Shown piece after piece: positions 26,343 to 34,433 of a stretch of 64,000 nt of DNA (position 1 is the first letter of the stretch; the number at the start of each line of letters is the position of its first letter). The notes beneath the pieces are model-generated. The model did no database searches and was not told the origin of the DNA. It was given only the letters and a program-made list of their open reading frames with translations. Source of the stretch: Gulosibacter macacae (GTDB taxonomy: Bacteria; Actinomycetota; Actinomycetes; Actinomycetales; Microbacteriaceae). Location of the stretch: the NCBI RefSeq assembly GCF_003865375.1, contig NZ_RQVS01000002.1:186001-250000 (forward strand), written 5' to 3'. The translations under genes and the position numbers were made by a program.

Positions 26343-27857
26343 GTGTCGAGCGTTTTCAACCTTCTGCAACGTCACGGCGGCCTTGACGAGGACGACCGCG
26401 AGTGGCTGGGCCTGCTCACGGCCGATTGGCAACTCCTTGCCGACCTCGCAACCGCCGATCTCGTGCTCTGGGTGCGCGATCCTGAGGAAGGTTTCGTAGC
26501 CGTCGGGCAGGTGCGTCCTTCCGGCGCGCCGACACTCTTCTACCGTGACCTGATCGGTCAGCCGGTTCGGGAACAGTGGGAGGCGCAGGTGCTGCGCGCC
26601 TGCGAGCAGGGACGCACCGTGCGTTCGACCGAACCGGACTGGTTCGACGAGATCCCCGCGCAGCTCACGGTCACGCCGATCTATTCGACCCGACGCGTCA
26701 ATGGCGGACGCGAGCGCTCGGCGAATCCCATCGCCATCCTGACTCGGCACACGAACCTTGCCGGCGCGCGGCAGCTCACGCGCCAGGAAGTGACCTTCCG
26801 CGAGTGTTCCGAAGACCTCTTCGACATGATCGAAGCGGGCGAGTTTCCCGACCCGGATGCGCCGGAATTCTCGCGACGCGGCGCCCCGCGCGCGCACGAC
26901 GGTCTTATCCGCCTGAACCAAGAGGGCATCGTCACCTTTGCGAGTGCGAACGCGCTCTCGGCGATGAACAAGCTCGGCTTCGGTGGCGAACTCGAGGGTG
27001 AAGCACTCGTCGATGTTGCCGCCATGCTCGTCGACGACAAACGGCACGTCACCGTCGATGAGGCGCTACCGCTCGTCGTTACCGGCCGTGCGCCCTGGAT
27101 GACGGATGTGGATGCTCGCGGCGTCACGGTCACGCTTCGCGCCATTCCGTTGCGCCGGGGGAGTGAGCGGCTCGGTGCGATCGTGCTCTGCCGCGACACC
27201 ACGGATGTTCGTCACCAGCAGCAAGAGCTCATTACTAAGGATGCGACGATCCGCGAGATTCACCACCGGGTGAAGAACAATCTGCAGACCGTTGCCGCGC
27301 TTCTGCGCATCCAGGCGCGCCGTGCCCGCAGTGACGAGGCCCGCGAGGCGCTCCTGCAGGCGATGCGACGGGTGTCGTCGATTGCGGTCGTGCACGACAC
27401 TCTGAGCGGCGGCTTCTCGCAATCGGTTGAGTTTGACGAGGTCTTCTTGCGTGTCATGAAGCTCGCGACCGAGGTCGCGAGCGGCGAGGGTGGACAACGC
27501 ATCCGCCCCGAACTGCAGGGCACCTTCGGCGCTGTGCCGAGCGAGTATGCGACCCCGCTCGCGCTCGCGCTCACCGAGCTCGTCACGAACGCAGTCGAGC
27601 ACGGCTTCGACGCTGGCGCCACGGGTGGCCGAGTGATTGTGCGGGTTGATCGCGACGATGAGTTCCTTGATATCTCGGTCATCGATAACGGCCGCGGCAT
27701 GGTCGCAGGCTCGCTCGGTAACGGCCTCGGCACGCAGATTGTGCGCACCCTCGTTGAGGGTGAACTCGGTGGCACGATCGATTGGAACTCCACCTCCGAT
27801 GGCACGAGCGTCGATATCCGCGTGCCCAAGCGCTGGGGTGTCACGACGACGTCGTAG
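26343..27857 (+). CDS. pdtaS: PdtaS-type sensor histidine kinase
   Basis: A 504-residue soluble kinase starting at GTG 26343 (SSVFNLLQRHGGLDEDD). An N-terminal GAF-like sensor (about 1-150), a PAS-like domain (RLNQEGIVTFASANALSAMNKLG) and a HisKA_2 domain with His307/His308 in TIREIHHRVKNNLQTVAALLRIQARRA precede a HATPase domain (TELVTNAVEHGF, DNGRGM, GLGTQIVRTL). This is the architecture of PdtaS, which phosphorylates the antiterminator PdtaR in mycobacteria. Its position before whiB1 matches the mycobacterial order. PdtaR is not encoded in this window. Confidence 0.9.
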   Translation: MSSVFNLLQRHGGLDEDDREWLGLLTADWQLLADLATADLVLWVRDPEEGFVAVGQVRPSGAPTLFYRDLIGQPVREQWEAQVLRACEQGRTVRSTEPDWFDEIPAQLTVTPIYSTRRVNGGRERSANPIAILTRHTNLAGARQLTRQEVTFRECSEDLFDMIEAGEFPDPDAPEFSRRGAPRAHDGLIRLNQEGIVTFASANALSAMNKLGFGGELEGEALVDVAAMLVDDKRHVTVDEALPLVVTGRAPWMTDVDARGVTVTLRAIPLRRGSERLGAIVLCRDTTDVRHQQQELITKDATIREIHHRVKNNLQTVAALLRIQARRARSDEAREALLQAMRRVSSIAVVHDTLSGGFSQSVEFDEVFLRVMKLATEVASGEGGQRIRPELQGTFGAVPSEYATPLALALTELVTNAVEHGFDAGATGGRVIVRVDRDDEFLDISVIDNGRGMVAGSLGNGLGTQIVRTLVEGELGGTIDWNSTSDGTSVDIRVPKRWGVTTTS

Positions 27858-27876
27858 CGGCACCACCAACCTCCCA

Positions 27877-27944
27877 CTAATCCGCGCGTCCCCGCCAAAT
27901 CCGCGCGTTGCAGCGCGCGGATTTGGCGGAAGCACGCGGATTAG
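27877..27944. repeat. Nested palindrome between convergent pdtaS and whiB1
   Basis: A 16-bp perfect stem (ccgccaaatccgcgcg at 27892-27907 with its complement at 27914-27929, loop ttgcag) sits inside a second stem of 10 bp (ctaatccgcg at 27877-27886 with cgcggattag at 27935-27944). The 68-base structure could act as a bidirectional transcription stop. Confidence 0.8.
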
Positions 27945-27962
27945 CGACGCAGCTCCGCGCGG

Positions 27963-28005
27963 AAAAGCGCTTCGCCCTCGCATCAAGTGATGCGAGGGCG
28001 AAGCG
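27963..28005 (-). terminator. Rho-independent terminator of whiB1
   Basis: A perfect 17-bp stem (27968-27984 with 27989-28005) and a four-base loop lie just after the whiB1 stop. In the minus-strand direction it is followed by tttt (27963-27966), a classical intrinsic terminator. Confidence 0.85.
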
Positions 28006-28018
28006 TGGGGCCGAGGGG

Positions 28019-28267
28019 CTAGGAAGCACGGCGGGCGCGTGCGGCGCGGCGCTTGAGCGCGCGACGCTCATCTTCCGAAAGGCCACCCCAGACACCCGAG
28101 TCCTGGCTCGTGTCGAGCGCATACTGCAGGCACTGCTCAGTCACGCGGCAACGAGCGCATACCGACTTCGCGGCATCAATCTGCTCGAGGGCCGGGCCAG
28201 TGTTTCCGACCGGGAAGAAGAGCTCCGGATCGGCGTCGAGGCAGGCAGCAGAATCACGCCAGTCCAT
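28019..28267 (-). CDS. whiB1: WhiB1-type iron-sulfur regulator
   Basis: An 82-residue WhiB protein. Four cysteines, Cys9, Cys37, Cys40 and Cys46 (CxxC plus two), bind the [4Fe-4S] cluster, and GVWGG is at residues 58-62. The N-terminus MDWRDSAACLDADPELFFPVG and the end SEDERRALKRR are very close to mycobacterial WhiB1, an essential regulator that senses NO and binds the primary sigma factor. The ribosome site aaaggag precedes the ATG. Confidence 0.95.
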   Translation of the reverse strand: MDWRDSAACLDADPELFFPVGNTGPALEQIDAAKSVCARCRVTEQCLQYALDTSQDSGVWGGLSEDERRALKRRAARARRAS

Positions 28268-28441
28268 CTAAAGGTGCTCCTTTTCTCTGCGCGCACGGAT
28301 GCGCGCCAATATGCTCCGGTCAAGGAGCGTTCCCGAGGCAACATCACTACCGGGATGCGGAACCGCGCCCACACAGCGGACGTTGCCCTGATCTGAAGTA
28401 ATATCTTGCCACGCACTTGCAGGCTGATCAAGGAATTTCTT

Positions 28442-28873
28442 TTGACTGAGACAAAGGCAGACGAGCCTATCCCGGCCCTTACGACGCCGGTTCGCCTGCT
28501 CATTGGCATCATTCTCATCGAAGCAGTTGCGATGTTTGGGGTGGCCGCGTTGCTCGTCTACGAGATCTTCACGCAGCCCTCGCTCTCGGTCGCCTCGTCC
28601 ATTGCGCTCATTGTGCTCGCGCTCATCGCGACGGCCGCGCTCGCGGCGATTGCCCTCGGTATCTACCGGGCGCAGCCGTGGACGCGCGGTGCCTCGATTG
28701 TGTGGCAGGTGCTACAGGCTGCGGCCGCCGTCGTCGTATTGCAGGGTGATATGGCCGACGGCATCGGTTGGATTCTCGCGGGGCTTTCGCTCGCGGGACT
28801 CCTCCTCGTGTTCCACCCGGCAGTGACCGCTCGCTTGCGCCATCGCGAGGAGCGACCCCGCGACGACCGCTAA
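28442..28873 (+). CDS. Small four-helix membrane protein, unknown function
   Basis: A 143-residue protein starting at TTG 28442 (TETKADEPIPALTTPVRLLIG), chosen because agga lies seven bases upstream at 28431-28434; the open frame begins 36 bases earlier. Four hydrophobic helices are visible (IGIILIEAVAMFGVAALLVY, SIALIVLALIATAALAAIAL, VWQVLQAAAAVVVLQ, IGWILAGLSLAGLLLVF), then a basic tail. No family was recognised. It ends by overlapping the stop of the converging TPR gene by four bases. Confidence 0.65.
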   Translation: MTETKADEPIPALTTPVRLLIGIILIEAVAMFGVAALLVYEIFTQPSLSVASSIALIVLALIATAALAAIALGIYRAQPWTRGASIVWQVLQAAAAVVVLQGDMADGIGWILAGLSLAGLLLVFHPAVTARLRHREERPRDDR

Positions 28874-29952
28874 ATACCGTCGGTGCGAAGTGCGTGCACC
28901 GCGAACGTGTGGAAGAACCACGTCACGAGCATGATCCCGAAGGGGAGCGGGAGCAGGATGACTGCCGTGCCAAACACGATCGTGAGCAGGTAGCACAGCG
29001 CCATCGCGATGAGCATGATGCCGATGATCCAGGTGCGCACGCTGCGGCTCGCGAATCGCAGCACGGCCCGCCGCACGCTCGCATCCGCGAGATGCCGCAA
29101 TTGGATGCTCGCCACGAGCAAGAGTGCGACAAGACCCACCGCCCCGCCGCCGCGGATCACGGTGTCGGTAAGCGCATCGTCGATCCACTCGCCACGCTGC
29201 GTGCGCATGCCGAGCACCCCGAAGGTGAGTAGCGGCACGAGAAACGAAATGATGAGCGCCGAGAACACGAGTCGCAACTCAATGAGGAAGAGCGCGATCT
29301 TTGAGAGGTTGACCGGCGCGACATCGGTTGGCGTCACCCGCAGCACACCGAGCGCCGTAGCAATGGCCTTGGCCCGCTGGCCGAGCGCGAGCTGCATCCG
29401 TACGAGTGACGATTGCAACTCGATGTCGGTGGGTGCCAGCGCCATCGCCTGGCCGACGGTCTCGCGCGCCTCGCGCCGGTAGCCGGCGCTGAGTTCGAGT
29501 TTCGCGAGTGTCATCAGTGCTTGAGCGCGATCGTACTCATTGGTCACCGCGAGGTTGACCGAATGTTGCGCCTCGGCGAGTGCGGCCGCCGGCAGATTCG
29601 CAGTATAGAGCGCGATTGCGAACATCTGTCGACCGCGCCAATCATTTGGGTCGCTGCGCACTGCGGTGGTGGCAGCCGCGAGAAACTCTTCCTTTCGCTC
29701 CGGGATGCGCTGCAGCACGTTCGCGAGAAGCAGCCAGCCGGATGCGGCGAGTTCGTTTGACGTCAATGCCAGACGGGCATGCTGCTCGGCTTCGGTGAGA
29801 TTGTCGAGTTCAGATTCAGCGGCGCCGAGCAGGAGGTGCGTTGCTGGGTTCGTTGGGTCGGTCGCGAGTTCGGCGCGGAGAAGCTCGCGGGCGCGGTCGG
29901 GCATCCCTGCCGAAAGGTAGCCCTGCGCCTGCTGCAGTGCGTTCGCCGTCAT
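28870..29952 (-). CDS. TPR-repeat membrane protein, partner of the AAA ATPase
   Basis: A 360-residue protein. Residues about 1-215 form at least four tetratricopeptide-like helical repeats (ALQQAQGYLSAGMPDRARELLRAELATDPTNPATHLLLGAAESELDNLTEAEQHARLAL and so on), which usually bind other proteins. The rest has about four helices (LVFSALIISFLVPLLTFGVL; GAVGLVALLLVASIQL; TWIIGIMLIAMALCYLLTIVF; ILLPLPFGIMLVTWFF). The cytoplasmic-looking TPR part would sit next to the AAA protein encoded two bases upstream. Nothing in the sequence identifies its cargo. Confidence 0.8.
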   Translation of the reverse strand: MTANALQQAQGYLSAGMPDRARELLRAELATDPTNPATHLLLGAAESELDNLTEAEQHARLALTSNELAASGWLLLANVLQRIPERKEEFLAAATTAVRSDPNDWRGRQMFAIALYTANLPAAALAEAQHSVNLAVTNEYDRAQALMTLAKLELSAGYRREARETVGQAMALAPTDIELQSSLVRMQLALGQRAKAIATALGVLRVTPTDVAPVNLSKIALFLIELRLVFSALIISFLVPLLTFGVLGMRTQRGEWIDDALTDTVIRGGGAVGLVALLLVASIQLRHLADASVRRAVLRFASRSVRTWIIGIMLIAMALCYLLTIVFGTAVILLPLPFGIMLVTWFFHTFAVHALRTDGI

Positions 29953-29954
29953 GA

Positions 29955-31307
29955 TCAGATGCGGTGCTGCTTGAGGTAGCTGCGTAATTGCGCGAAGGTG
30001 CCGTCGTCGATGCCGTATTCGAGCACCGGCTTGATTTCGGCAAACCAGCCGCGGCTTGAGGGTGTTACCGAACCCGTGGCGCGCACGAGGTCGGCGGTTT
30101 CGATCATGCGCGGCACGCCGTCGCGCATCGACTCCATGAACGCGTGCTGCACCGCCGTGTCGACGAGGTAGCTGAGGTCGGCGCCCGAGAACTCATCGGT
30201 GCGGCGCACGATTTCGTTGAGGTCGACGTTGGCGGCGGGCTTGTCTTTGAGTCTGCTGTGCACGATTGCGGCCCGCGCGACCTCGTCGGGCGGCAGGATG
30301 AGCACGGTGCGGTCGAGGCGGCCCGGGCGCCGCAGTGCCGGGTCGATATCCCAGGGGCGGTTCGTGGCCGCGAGCAGGTAGATGCCGTCGTTTGAGGCTT
30401 CGACGCCGTCGAGTTCGACGAGCAATTGGCTCGTGAGCATGCGCAATTGTTGCGAGTTTGAGCCACCCGAGGTGCGGCGGCCGCCCACGGCATCGAACTC
30501 GTCGAAGAAGATGACGCAGGGGCGCGCTGCCCGTGCTGCCTCGAAGACATCGTGGATCGCCTTTTCGGTCTGACCCCAGAATTGGCCCATGATGTCGGCC
30601 ACGGTGACGTGAATGAAGTTTGCGCCGAGCTCACCCGCGATGGCGCGCGCAATGAAGGTCTTGCCGCATCCTGGCGGGCCGTACATGAGGAGGCTCCCGC
30701 GCGGTGCCTGACCATACATGCGCGCGAGTTCGGGGTTGCGCATCGGCGCCAAGAAGGTGGTCTCGAGGTGTCGCTTCACCTCGAACATTCCGGCGACATC
30801 ATCGAGCCGCACTGCTGGCCGGTCGACGTCGAAGAATTGGCGTTCTTCTTCGTCACCGACACCCATGCGGATGCGGGGGTCGTGCGTCTGCGCCGGCGGC
30901 GGTTCACCGGCAGGCGGCCAGACAAGTGAGTCATCGCTGAGGCGCGTTTCGGGAGACTTGACTGGCGGAAGTGGAGGAAGCGACGGCATCGACGGGAAAT
31001 CGGTTGCTGCGGGTGCCGCCTCTGGCGAGGCCGATGCGGCCGATGGTGGAGTGGCATCGCCGAGCCCGCCCGTATTCGCGCGTCGGCGCAGGCGAGCCGC
31101 GGCGGCACGTGCGCGCAATACCGCTACGGTCTGCGGATTTGCGCCGTACTGATCGAGCGCCGCAATCTCAGGGTCTGCCGAGTCGACATCGTGCTCGAGC
31201 AAGAGTTCAACGAGGTCGATACGTAAGCCCAGGTTGGTCGGATCGGCCGCCACTGCGCTACGAATAATCGCCACGAACTCGTTCGTCGCGCCCCGCTCAT
31301 CAGTCAT
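29955..31307 (-). CDS. Vps4/Cdc48-like AAA ATPase with TPR-like N-terminus
   Basis: A 450-residue protein. Residues 1-75 resemble a degenerate TPR region (VAADPTNLGLRIDLVELLLEHD), and 80-145 are a Pro/Ala/Ser linker. The AAA module has Walker A GPPGCGKT (210-217), pore-loop 1 GQFWGQTEK, Walker B VIFFDEFD (265-272), sensor-1 ATNRP near 314-318 and the RRPGRLDR second region of homology. It resembles the classical Vps4/katanin/p97 clade, not FtsH; no protease domain is present. Such enzymes remodel or unfold protein complexes. The membrane-bound TPR protein is encoded next, two bases after the stop. Confidence 0.85.
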   Translation of the reverse strand: MTDERGATNEFVAIIRSAVAADPTNLGLRIDLVELLLEHDVDSADPEIAALDQYGANPQTVAVLRARAAAARLRRRANTGGLGDATPPSAASASPEAAPAATDFPSMPSLPPLPPVKSPETRLSDDSLVWPPAGEPPPAQTHDPRIRMGVGDEEERQFFDVDRPAVRLDDVAGMFEVKRHLETTFLAPMRNPELARMYGQAPRGSLLMYGPPGCGKTFIARAIAGELGANFIHVTVADIMGQFWGQTEKAIHDVFEAARAARPCVIFFDEFDAVGGRRTSGGSNSQQLRMLTSQLLVELDGVEASNDGIYLLAATNRPWDIDPALRRPGRLDRTVLILPPDEVARAAIVHSRLKDKPAANVDLNEIVRRTDEFSGADLSYLVDTAVQHAFMESMRDGVPRMIETADLVRATGSVTPSSRGWFAEIKPVLEYGIDDGTFAQLRSYLKQHRI

Positions 31308-31358
31308 GCCGCGAGACTAACAACCGCCTCCGACATTACGACCGTGGGCGGACTCGGC

Positions 31359-31829
31359 TTAGGCCGCGAGCTTCTTCAAGATGCGGTCAACGTGCCCGGT
31401 GGCGCGCACGTTGTAAAGCGGCTCGATGATGCGACCCTTTTCATCAATGAGGAACGTCGACCGAATTGCGCCCACATAGGTGCGGCCGTAGTTCTGCTTC
31501 TCGCCGAAGGCGGCGTACTGCTGCTGCACCTTGTGGTCGGGGTCACTGAGCAACTCGTAGGGGAGGTCGTACTCCTCCTTGAAGCGCGCGAGCTTCTCGA
31601 CCGGGTCGGCCGATACCGCGAGCACCGTGTAGCCAGCCGCAGTTAGTCGCGCCTCGCTGTCGCGGAAGTCGCAGGCTTCCTTCGTGCATCCGGGAGTAAA
31701 CGCCTGCGGGTACGTGAACAGCACCACCTTGCGGCCGCGGAAGTCGGTAAGCGAAACCTTGTCGCCATCCTGGTTCTGCAGCGTGAACTTGGGGGCGAGG
31801 TCGCCGGCAACGAGACGTTCTGTAGTCAT
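31359..31829 (-). CDS. bcp: Thioredoxin-dependent peroxiredoxin (Bcp type)
   Basis: A 156-residue peroxiredoxin that reduces hydrogen peroxide and organic hydroperoxides with thioredoxin. Peroxidatic Cys48 is in FTPGCTKEAC and resolving Cys53 is five residues later, the atypical 2-Cys Bcp/PrxQ pattern. A Shine-Dalgarno (aggagt) precedes ATG 31829. It is monocistronic, divergent from tRNA-Lys. Confidence 0.94.
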   Translation of the reverse strand: MTTERLVAGDLAPKFTLQNQDGDKVSLTDFRGRKVVLFTYPQAFTPGCTKEACDFRDSEARLTAAGYTVLAVSADPVEKLARFKEEYDLPYELLSDPDHKVQQQYAAFGEKQNYGRTYVGAIRSTFLIDEKGRIIEPLYNVRATGHVDRILKKLAA

Positions 31830-31865
31830 TTCGTACTCCTAGATTCGGATGCGTTCCACTCGAGT

Positions 31866-31895
31866 TTGCAGGACATCGCGCTTTGGTGCTAATCT
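31866..31895 (+). promoter_or_regulatory. Likely promoter of tRNA-Lys
   Basis: ttgcag at 31866-31871 and taatct at 31890-31895, spaced 18 bases, resemble -35 and -10 boxes. The tRNA starts 25 bases after the -10. Confidence 0.5.
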
Positions 31896-31920
31896 TGCTC
31901 AGTCGTCGTCACGACGGCAT

Positions 31921-31996
31921 GCGCCTCTAGCTCAATCGGCAGAGCAACTGACTCTTAATCAGTGGGTTCCGGGTTCAAGTCCCGGGGGGCGCACCA
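31921..31996 (+). tRNA. tRNA-Lys (anticodon CUU)
   Basis: A 76-base cloverleaf with the 3' CCA encoded. The acceptor stem gcgcctc pairs with ggggcgc (one T-G pair). The anticodon stem actga/tcagt encloses ctcttaa, giving anticodon ctt. The T arm is ccggg-ttcaagt-cccgg. It reads AAG codons. Confidence 0.97.
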
Positions 31997-32071
31997 GTTA
32001 TTTTCCTACCGCAGTCGGGCCAGGGGGCCGCGAAGCAGTGCTTCACGGGGTTCAAGTCCCGGGGGGCGCAC
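31971..32071. repeat. 24-bp duplication of the tRNA-Lys 3' end (att-like)
   Basis: The last 24 bases spanning the T arm and acceptor of tRNA-Lys (31971-31994) recur exactly at 32048-32071, 77 bases downstream. Their shared core is ttcaagtcccggggggcgca. The second copy lacks the rest of a tRNA and ends in actttt instead of cca. Such 3'-tRNA duplications are left by site-specific integration. The 53 bases between the copies contain only a small hairpin (gaagca/tgcttc). Confidence 0.75.
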
Positions 32072-32160
32072 TTTTCGTTTTCCGCAACCGCTTTTCCGGA
32101 TGCACCAATTCCTCTGCTGGAATCCGACAGAATAGTCAGAACGGCAGGAAGGCGGAATCA

Positions 32161-33471
32161 GTGGTGACTTCGAGCGAGCTTGCGACGCGTAGCGGCGGCG
32201 TCTGGCAGAACCAAGCGGCGACGGTGCGAGCAACGCCCAATCGCATTGAGCATCCGACCACCGTTGCCGAGCTTGTCGCAGCGGTGCGCAACGCATCCCT
32301 GAGCGGTGCCAACATTCGCCCGGTCGGTGCGGGACTCTCGATGACCGGCCTTGCCGCTGGCAACGACGTGCTCATCGACCTCGCGAAGTTGCGTGGTCTC
32401 GTCAGCATCGACCGGCGGGCCGGCACCGCCACCTTCCTCGGCGGTACGAGCGTCGATGAAGCGGCGACCATTCTCGAAGCCGAACGGCTCTCGATCATTG
32501 GCGCTCCTGCCATTGGTAGCGCGACCCTCGCGGGCGCCATGTCAACAGGCGCCCACGGCTACGCTCCGCGCGAAGCCAGCTTCTCGGCAAACGTCGCAGG
32601 CATCTCGCTCGTCACCCCCGACGGCCGGCTGCTCAAGATCGACGACCGCCACAACACCCAGCTCTGGCCCGCCGCCCGACTCAGCCTCGGGGCTCTCGGC
32701 GTCATCGCCGAGGTGACCGTGCGTATCCGCGACTACGTCGAACTGCGCACGAACCGCAAGCGCCGCGACATCGAACGTCTCGTGCGCGACCTCGGCGAGG
32801 CCCGCGCGAAGCTCGACTTCTACCGCGTCGACTGGCGACCCCACACTGACACCGCAATGCTCACCGTCGGCTGGCTCGAGGCGACTGCTCCCGCGGCACT
32901 CCCCGCCGCATCCTCGTCGCGCCGCGAACGGGGACGGCGACGCGACCGCATCCGTGCCCGCGTCGCCCGCGCACTTCCCTTCCTCGCACCGGCGATCGAC
33001 GCTGTCGCCAACCGCCTCGAGCCGCTCGGCGACGAAGGTGTGCGCGCCGCTCGCGATGTGCACGATGGCGGCGAACCGTTGCCCTTCGTCGAGTACCAGT
33101 TCCCGATTGCGAAGGCCGGCAATGTCGTGACGGCGCTGCGCGAATTCGTGCACGGCAACCGTGCCATGGCGGCCGCCGATGTGCGCCTCACGCTCGTTGC
33201 CGCCGATGAAGTGTGGCTCTCGCCTGCGTATGGCCGCGATGTCATTGCCGTGATGGTGCGCGTGCCGACCGCGGATGCGGCTGCGCTCGTTGATCTCGAA
33301 GACCTGTTCATCTGGCTTGGCGGCCTGCCTTCTTGGGGCGGTTTCCATACGCTGACCGGGGCGGAAGCCGCCTATGTCATGCCACGCTTCAGCGACTTTT
33401 CGAGCATCCGTCACGACCTCGACCCCTATGAGCGGATGCAGAACGAAACGCTCCACAGGTTGCTCGGATAG
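32161..33471 (+). CDS. FAD-linked oxidase, D-arabinono-1,4-lactone oxidase-like
   Basis: A 436-residue protein starting at GTG 32161, after aggaagg at 32145; the open frame starts far upstream, across the tRNA, and is ignored there. The N-terminal FAD-binding_4 (PCMH) domain shows RPVGAGLSMTGLAAG, AKLRGLVSIDRRAGTATFLGGTSVDEAATIL and STGAHGYAPREASFSANV. The C-terminal part (PFVEYQFPIAKAGNVVTALREFV, VMPRFSDFSSIRHDLDPYERMQN) matches the ALO domain. Family members oxidise sugar lactones or alditols; the substrate is not known. Confidence 0.88.
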   Translation: MVTSSELATRSGGVWQNQAATVRATPNRIEHPTTVAELVAAVRNASLSGANIRPVGAGLSMTGLAAGNDVLIDLAKLRGLVSIDRRAGTATFLGGTSVDEAATILEAERLSIIGAPAIGSATLAGAMSTGAHGYAPREASFSANVAGISLVTPDGRLLKIDDRHNTQLWPAARLSLGALGVIAEVTVRIRDYVELRTNRKRRDIERLVRDLGEARAKLDFYRVDWRPHTDTAMLTVGWLEATAPAALPAASSSRRERGRRRDRIRARVARALPFLAPAIDAVANRLEPLGDEGVRAARDVHDGGEPLPFVEYQFPIAKAGNVVTALREFVHGNRAMAAADVRLTLVAADEVWLSPAYGRDVIAVMVRVPTADAAALVDLEDLFIWLGGLPSWGGFHTLTGAEAAYVMPRFSDFSSIRHDLDPYERMQNETLHRLLG

Positions 33472-33566
33472 CGTCTCTGCGGAGAGCTGGCACAAAGATT
33501 CGGTAACAATTTCACCGCATCGCATAGAATCATCGACGGCCTACTCACCGACGGAAGATTGAGCGC

Positions 33567-34433
33567 ATGGCGACCAAAGACCGAGACCAGATCCGCAAGC
33601 TGCGGGAAGAAGCGAACGCACTGCGCAAGCAGGAAGAGGCGAAGAAGCGCCGCGCTCGCATGCTCACGCAGATCGGCGTGATCGCCGCAGCGGTTCTCGT
33701 GATCGCCGCTGTGGTCGTGGTGGCCGTCATGGCACCGACCTGGTTCGGTAACCGAAATGTCCCGGCCTCGCAGGGCACCGTCGCAGTCGCAACCTCGACC
33801 GGTGGCACCGCGGAGGTGCCGATCGCGGTGAGCGAAGAGGGCGTCCTCATTGGTGACCCGAATGCGGCCGTGAAGATTGACTACTACCTCGACTTCTCGT
33901 GCAGCTACTGCAAGGACTACCACGACGCCATGGGTCACGAGTACGAGACCCTTGTCGGCGACGGCGAAGCCGCCGTCAACTTCCACTTCATCCGCTACGT
34001 GAATGACTTCGGCACCCGCGCTGGCGCCTCGCTCATCGCAGCCATCCAGCACCAGCCCGAGCTCTTCTTCACGATCATGGATGGCATCTACGCCACCCCC
34101 GCTCAGGACCAGGTGAACTGGAACTTCAACAACTACACGACGCTCCTGTCGAGCCTTGGCGTGACCAACTCCGACGCGATCTCGTCGATCACCAACGGTG
34201 ACTACGCCTGGTACATCAGCGACTCGACGCAGAAGGCACGCTCGGCCGGCGTCCCCGGCACGCCCTCGCTCTACTTCAACGGTGAGCGCAACGACAGCCT
34301 GCCGACCGACGGTGCAAGCCTGCGCACGCTCGTCGCTGAACTCTCGGGCGCACCGGCCGAAACCCCCGCTGAGACCCCGGCCGCCGAAACCCCGGCCGCT
34401 GAGACTCCCGCCGAAACTCCGGCTGCGAACTAG
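33567..34433 (+). CDS. DsbA-family thioredoxin-fold protein, membrane-anchored
   Basis: A 288-residue protein. A charged N-terminus and one helix at about residues 33-57 anchor it with the catalytic domain outside. The thioredoxin-like domain has the CSYC active site (Cys112, Cys115) in DYYLDFSCSYCKDYHD and a cis-Pro region AGVPGTPSLYFNG. The last 30 residues are PAETPAE repeats. It probably introduces disulfide bonds into exported proteins, being reoxidised by the VKOR protein encoded next, whose start overlaps its stop by one base. Confidence 0.92.
   Translation: MATKDRDQIRKLREEANALRKQEEAKKRRARMLTQIGVIAAAVLVIAAVVVVAVMAPTWFGNRNVPASQGTVAVATSTGGTAEVPIAVSEEGVLIGDPNAAVKIDYYLDFSCSYCKDYHDAMGHEYETLVGDGEAAVNFHFIRYVNDFGTRAGASLIAAIQHQPELFFTIMDGIYATPAQDQVNWNFNNYTTLLSSLGVTNSDAISSITNGDYAWYISDSTQKARSAGVPGTPSLYFNGERNDSLPTDGASLRTLVAELSGAPAETPAETPAAETPAAETPAETPAAN

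Noticed and set aside
32024-32071. A second tRNA gene
   Set aside because: Only the T arm and acceptor 3' strand are present; no D arm, anticodon arm or 5' acceptor strand can be paired.
31849-32160. N-terminal extension of the FAD oxidase
   Set aside because: The frame is open but runs through the tRNA gene; a GTG start with a good ribosome site lies at 32161.
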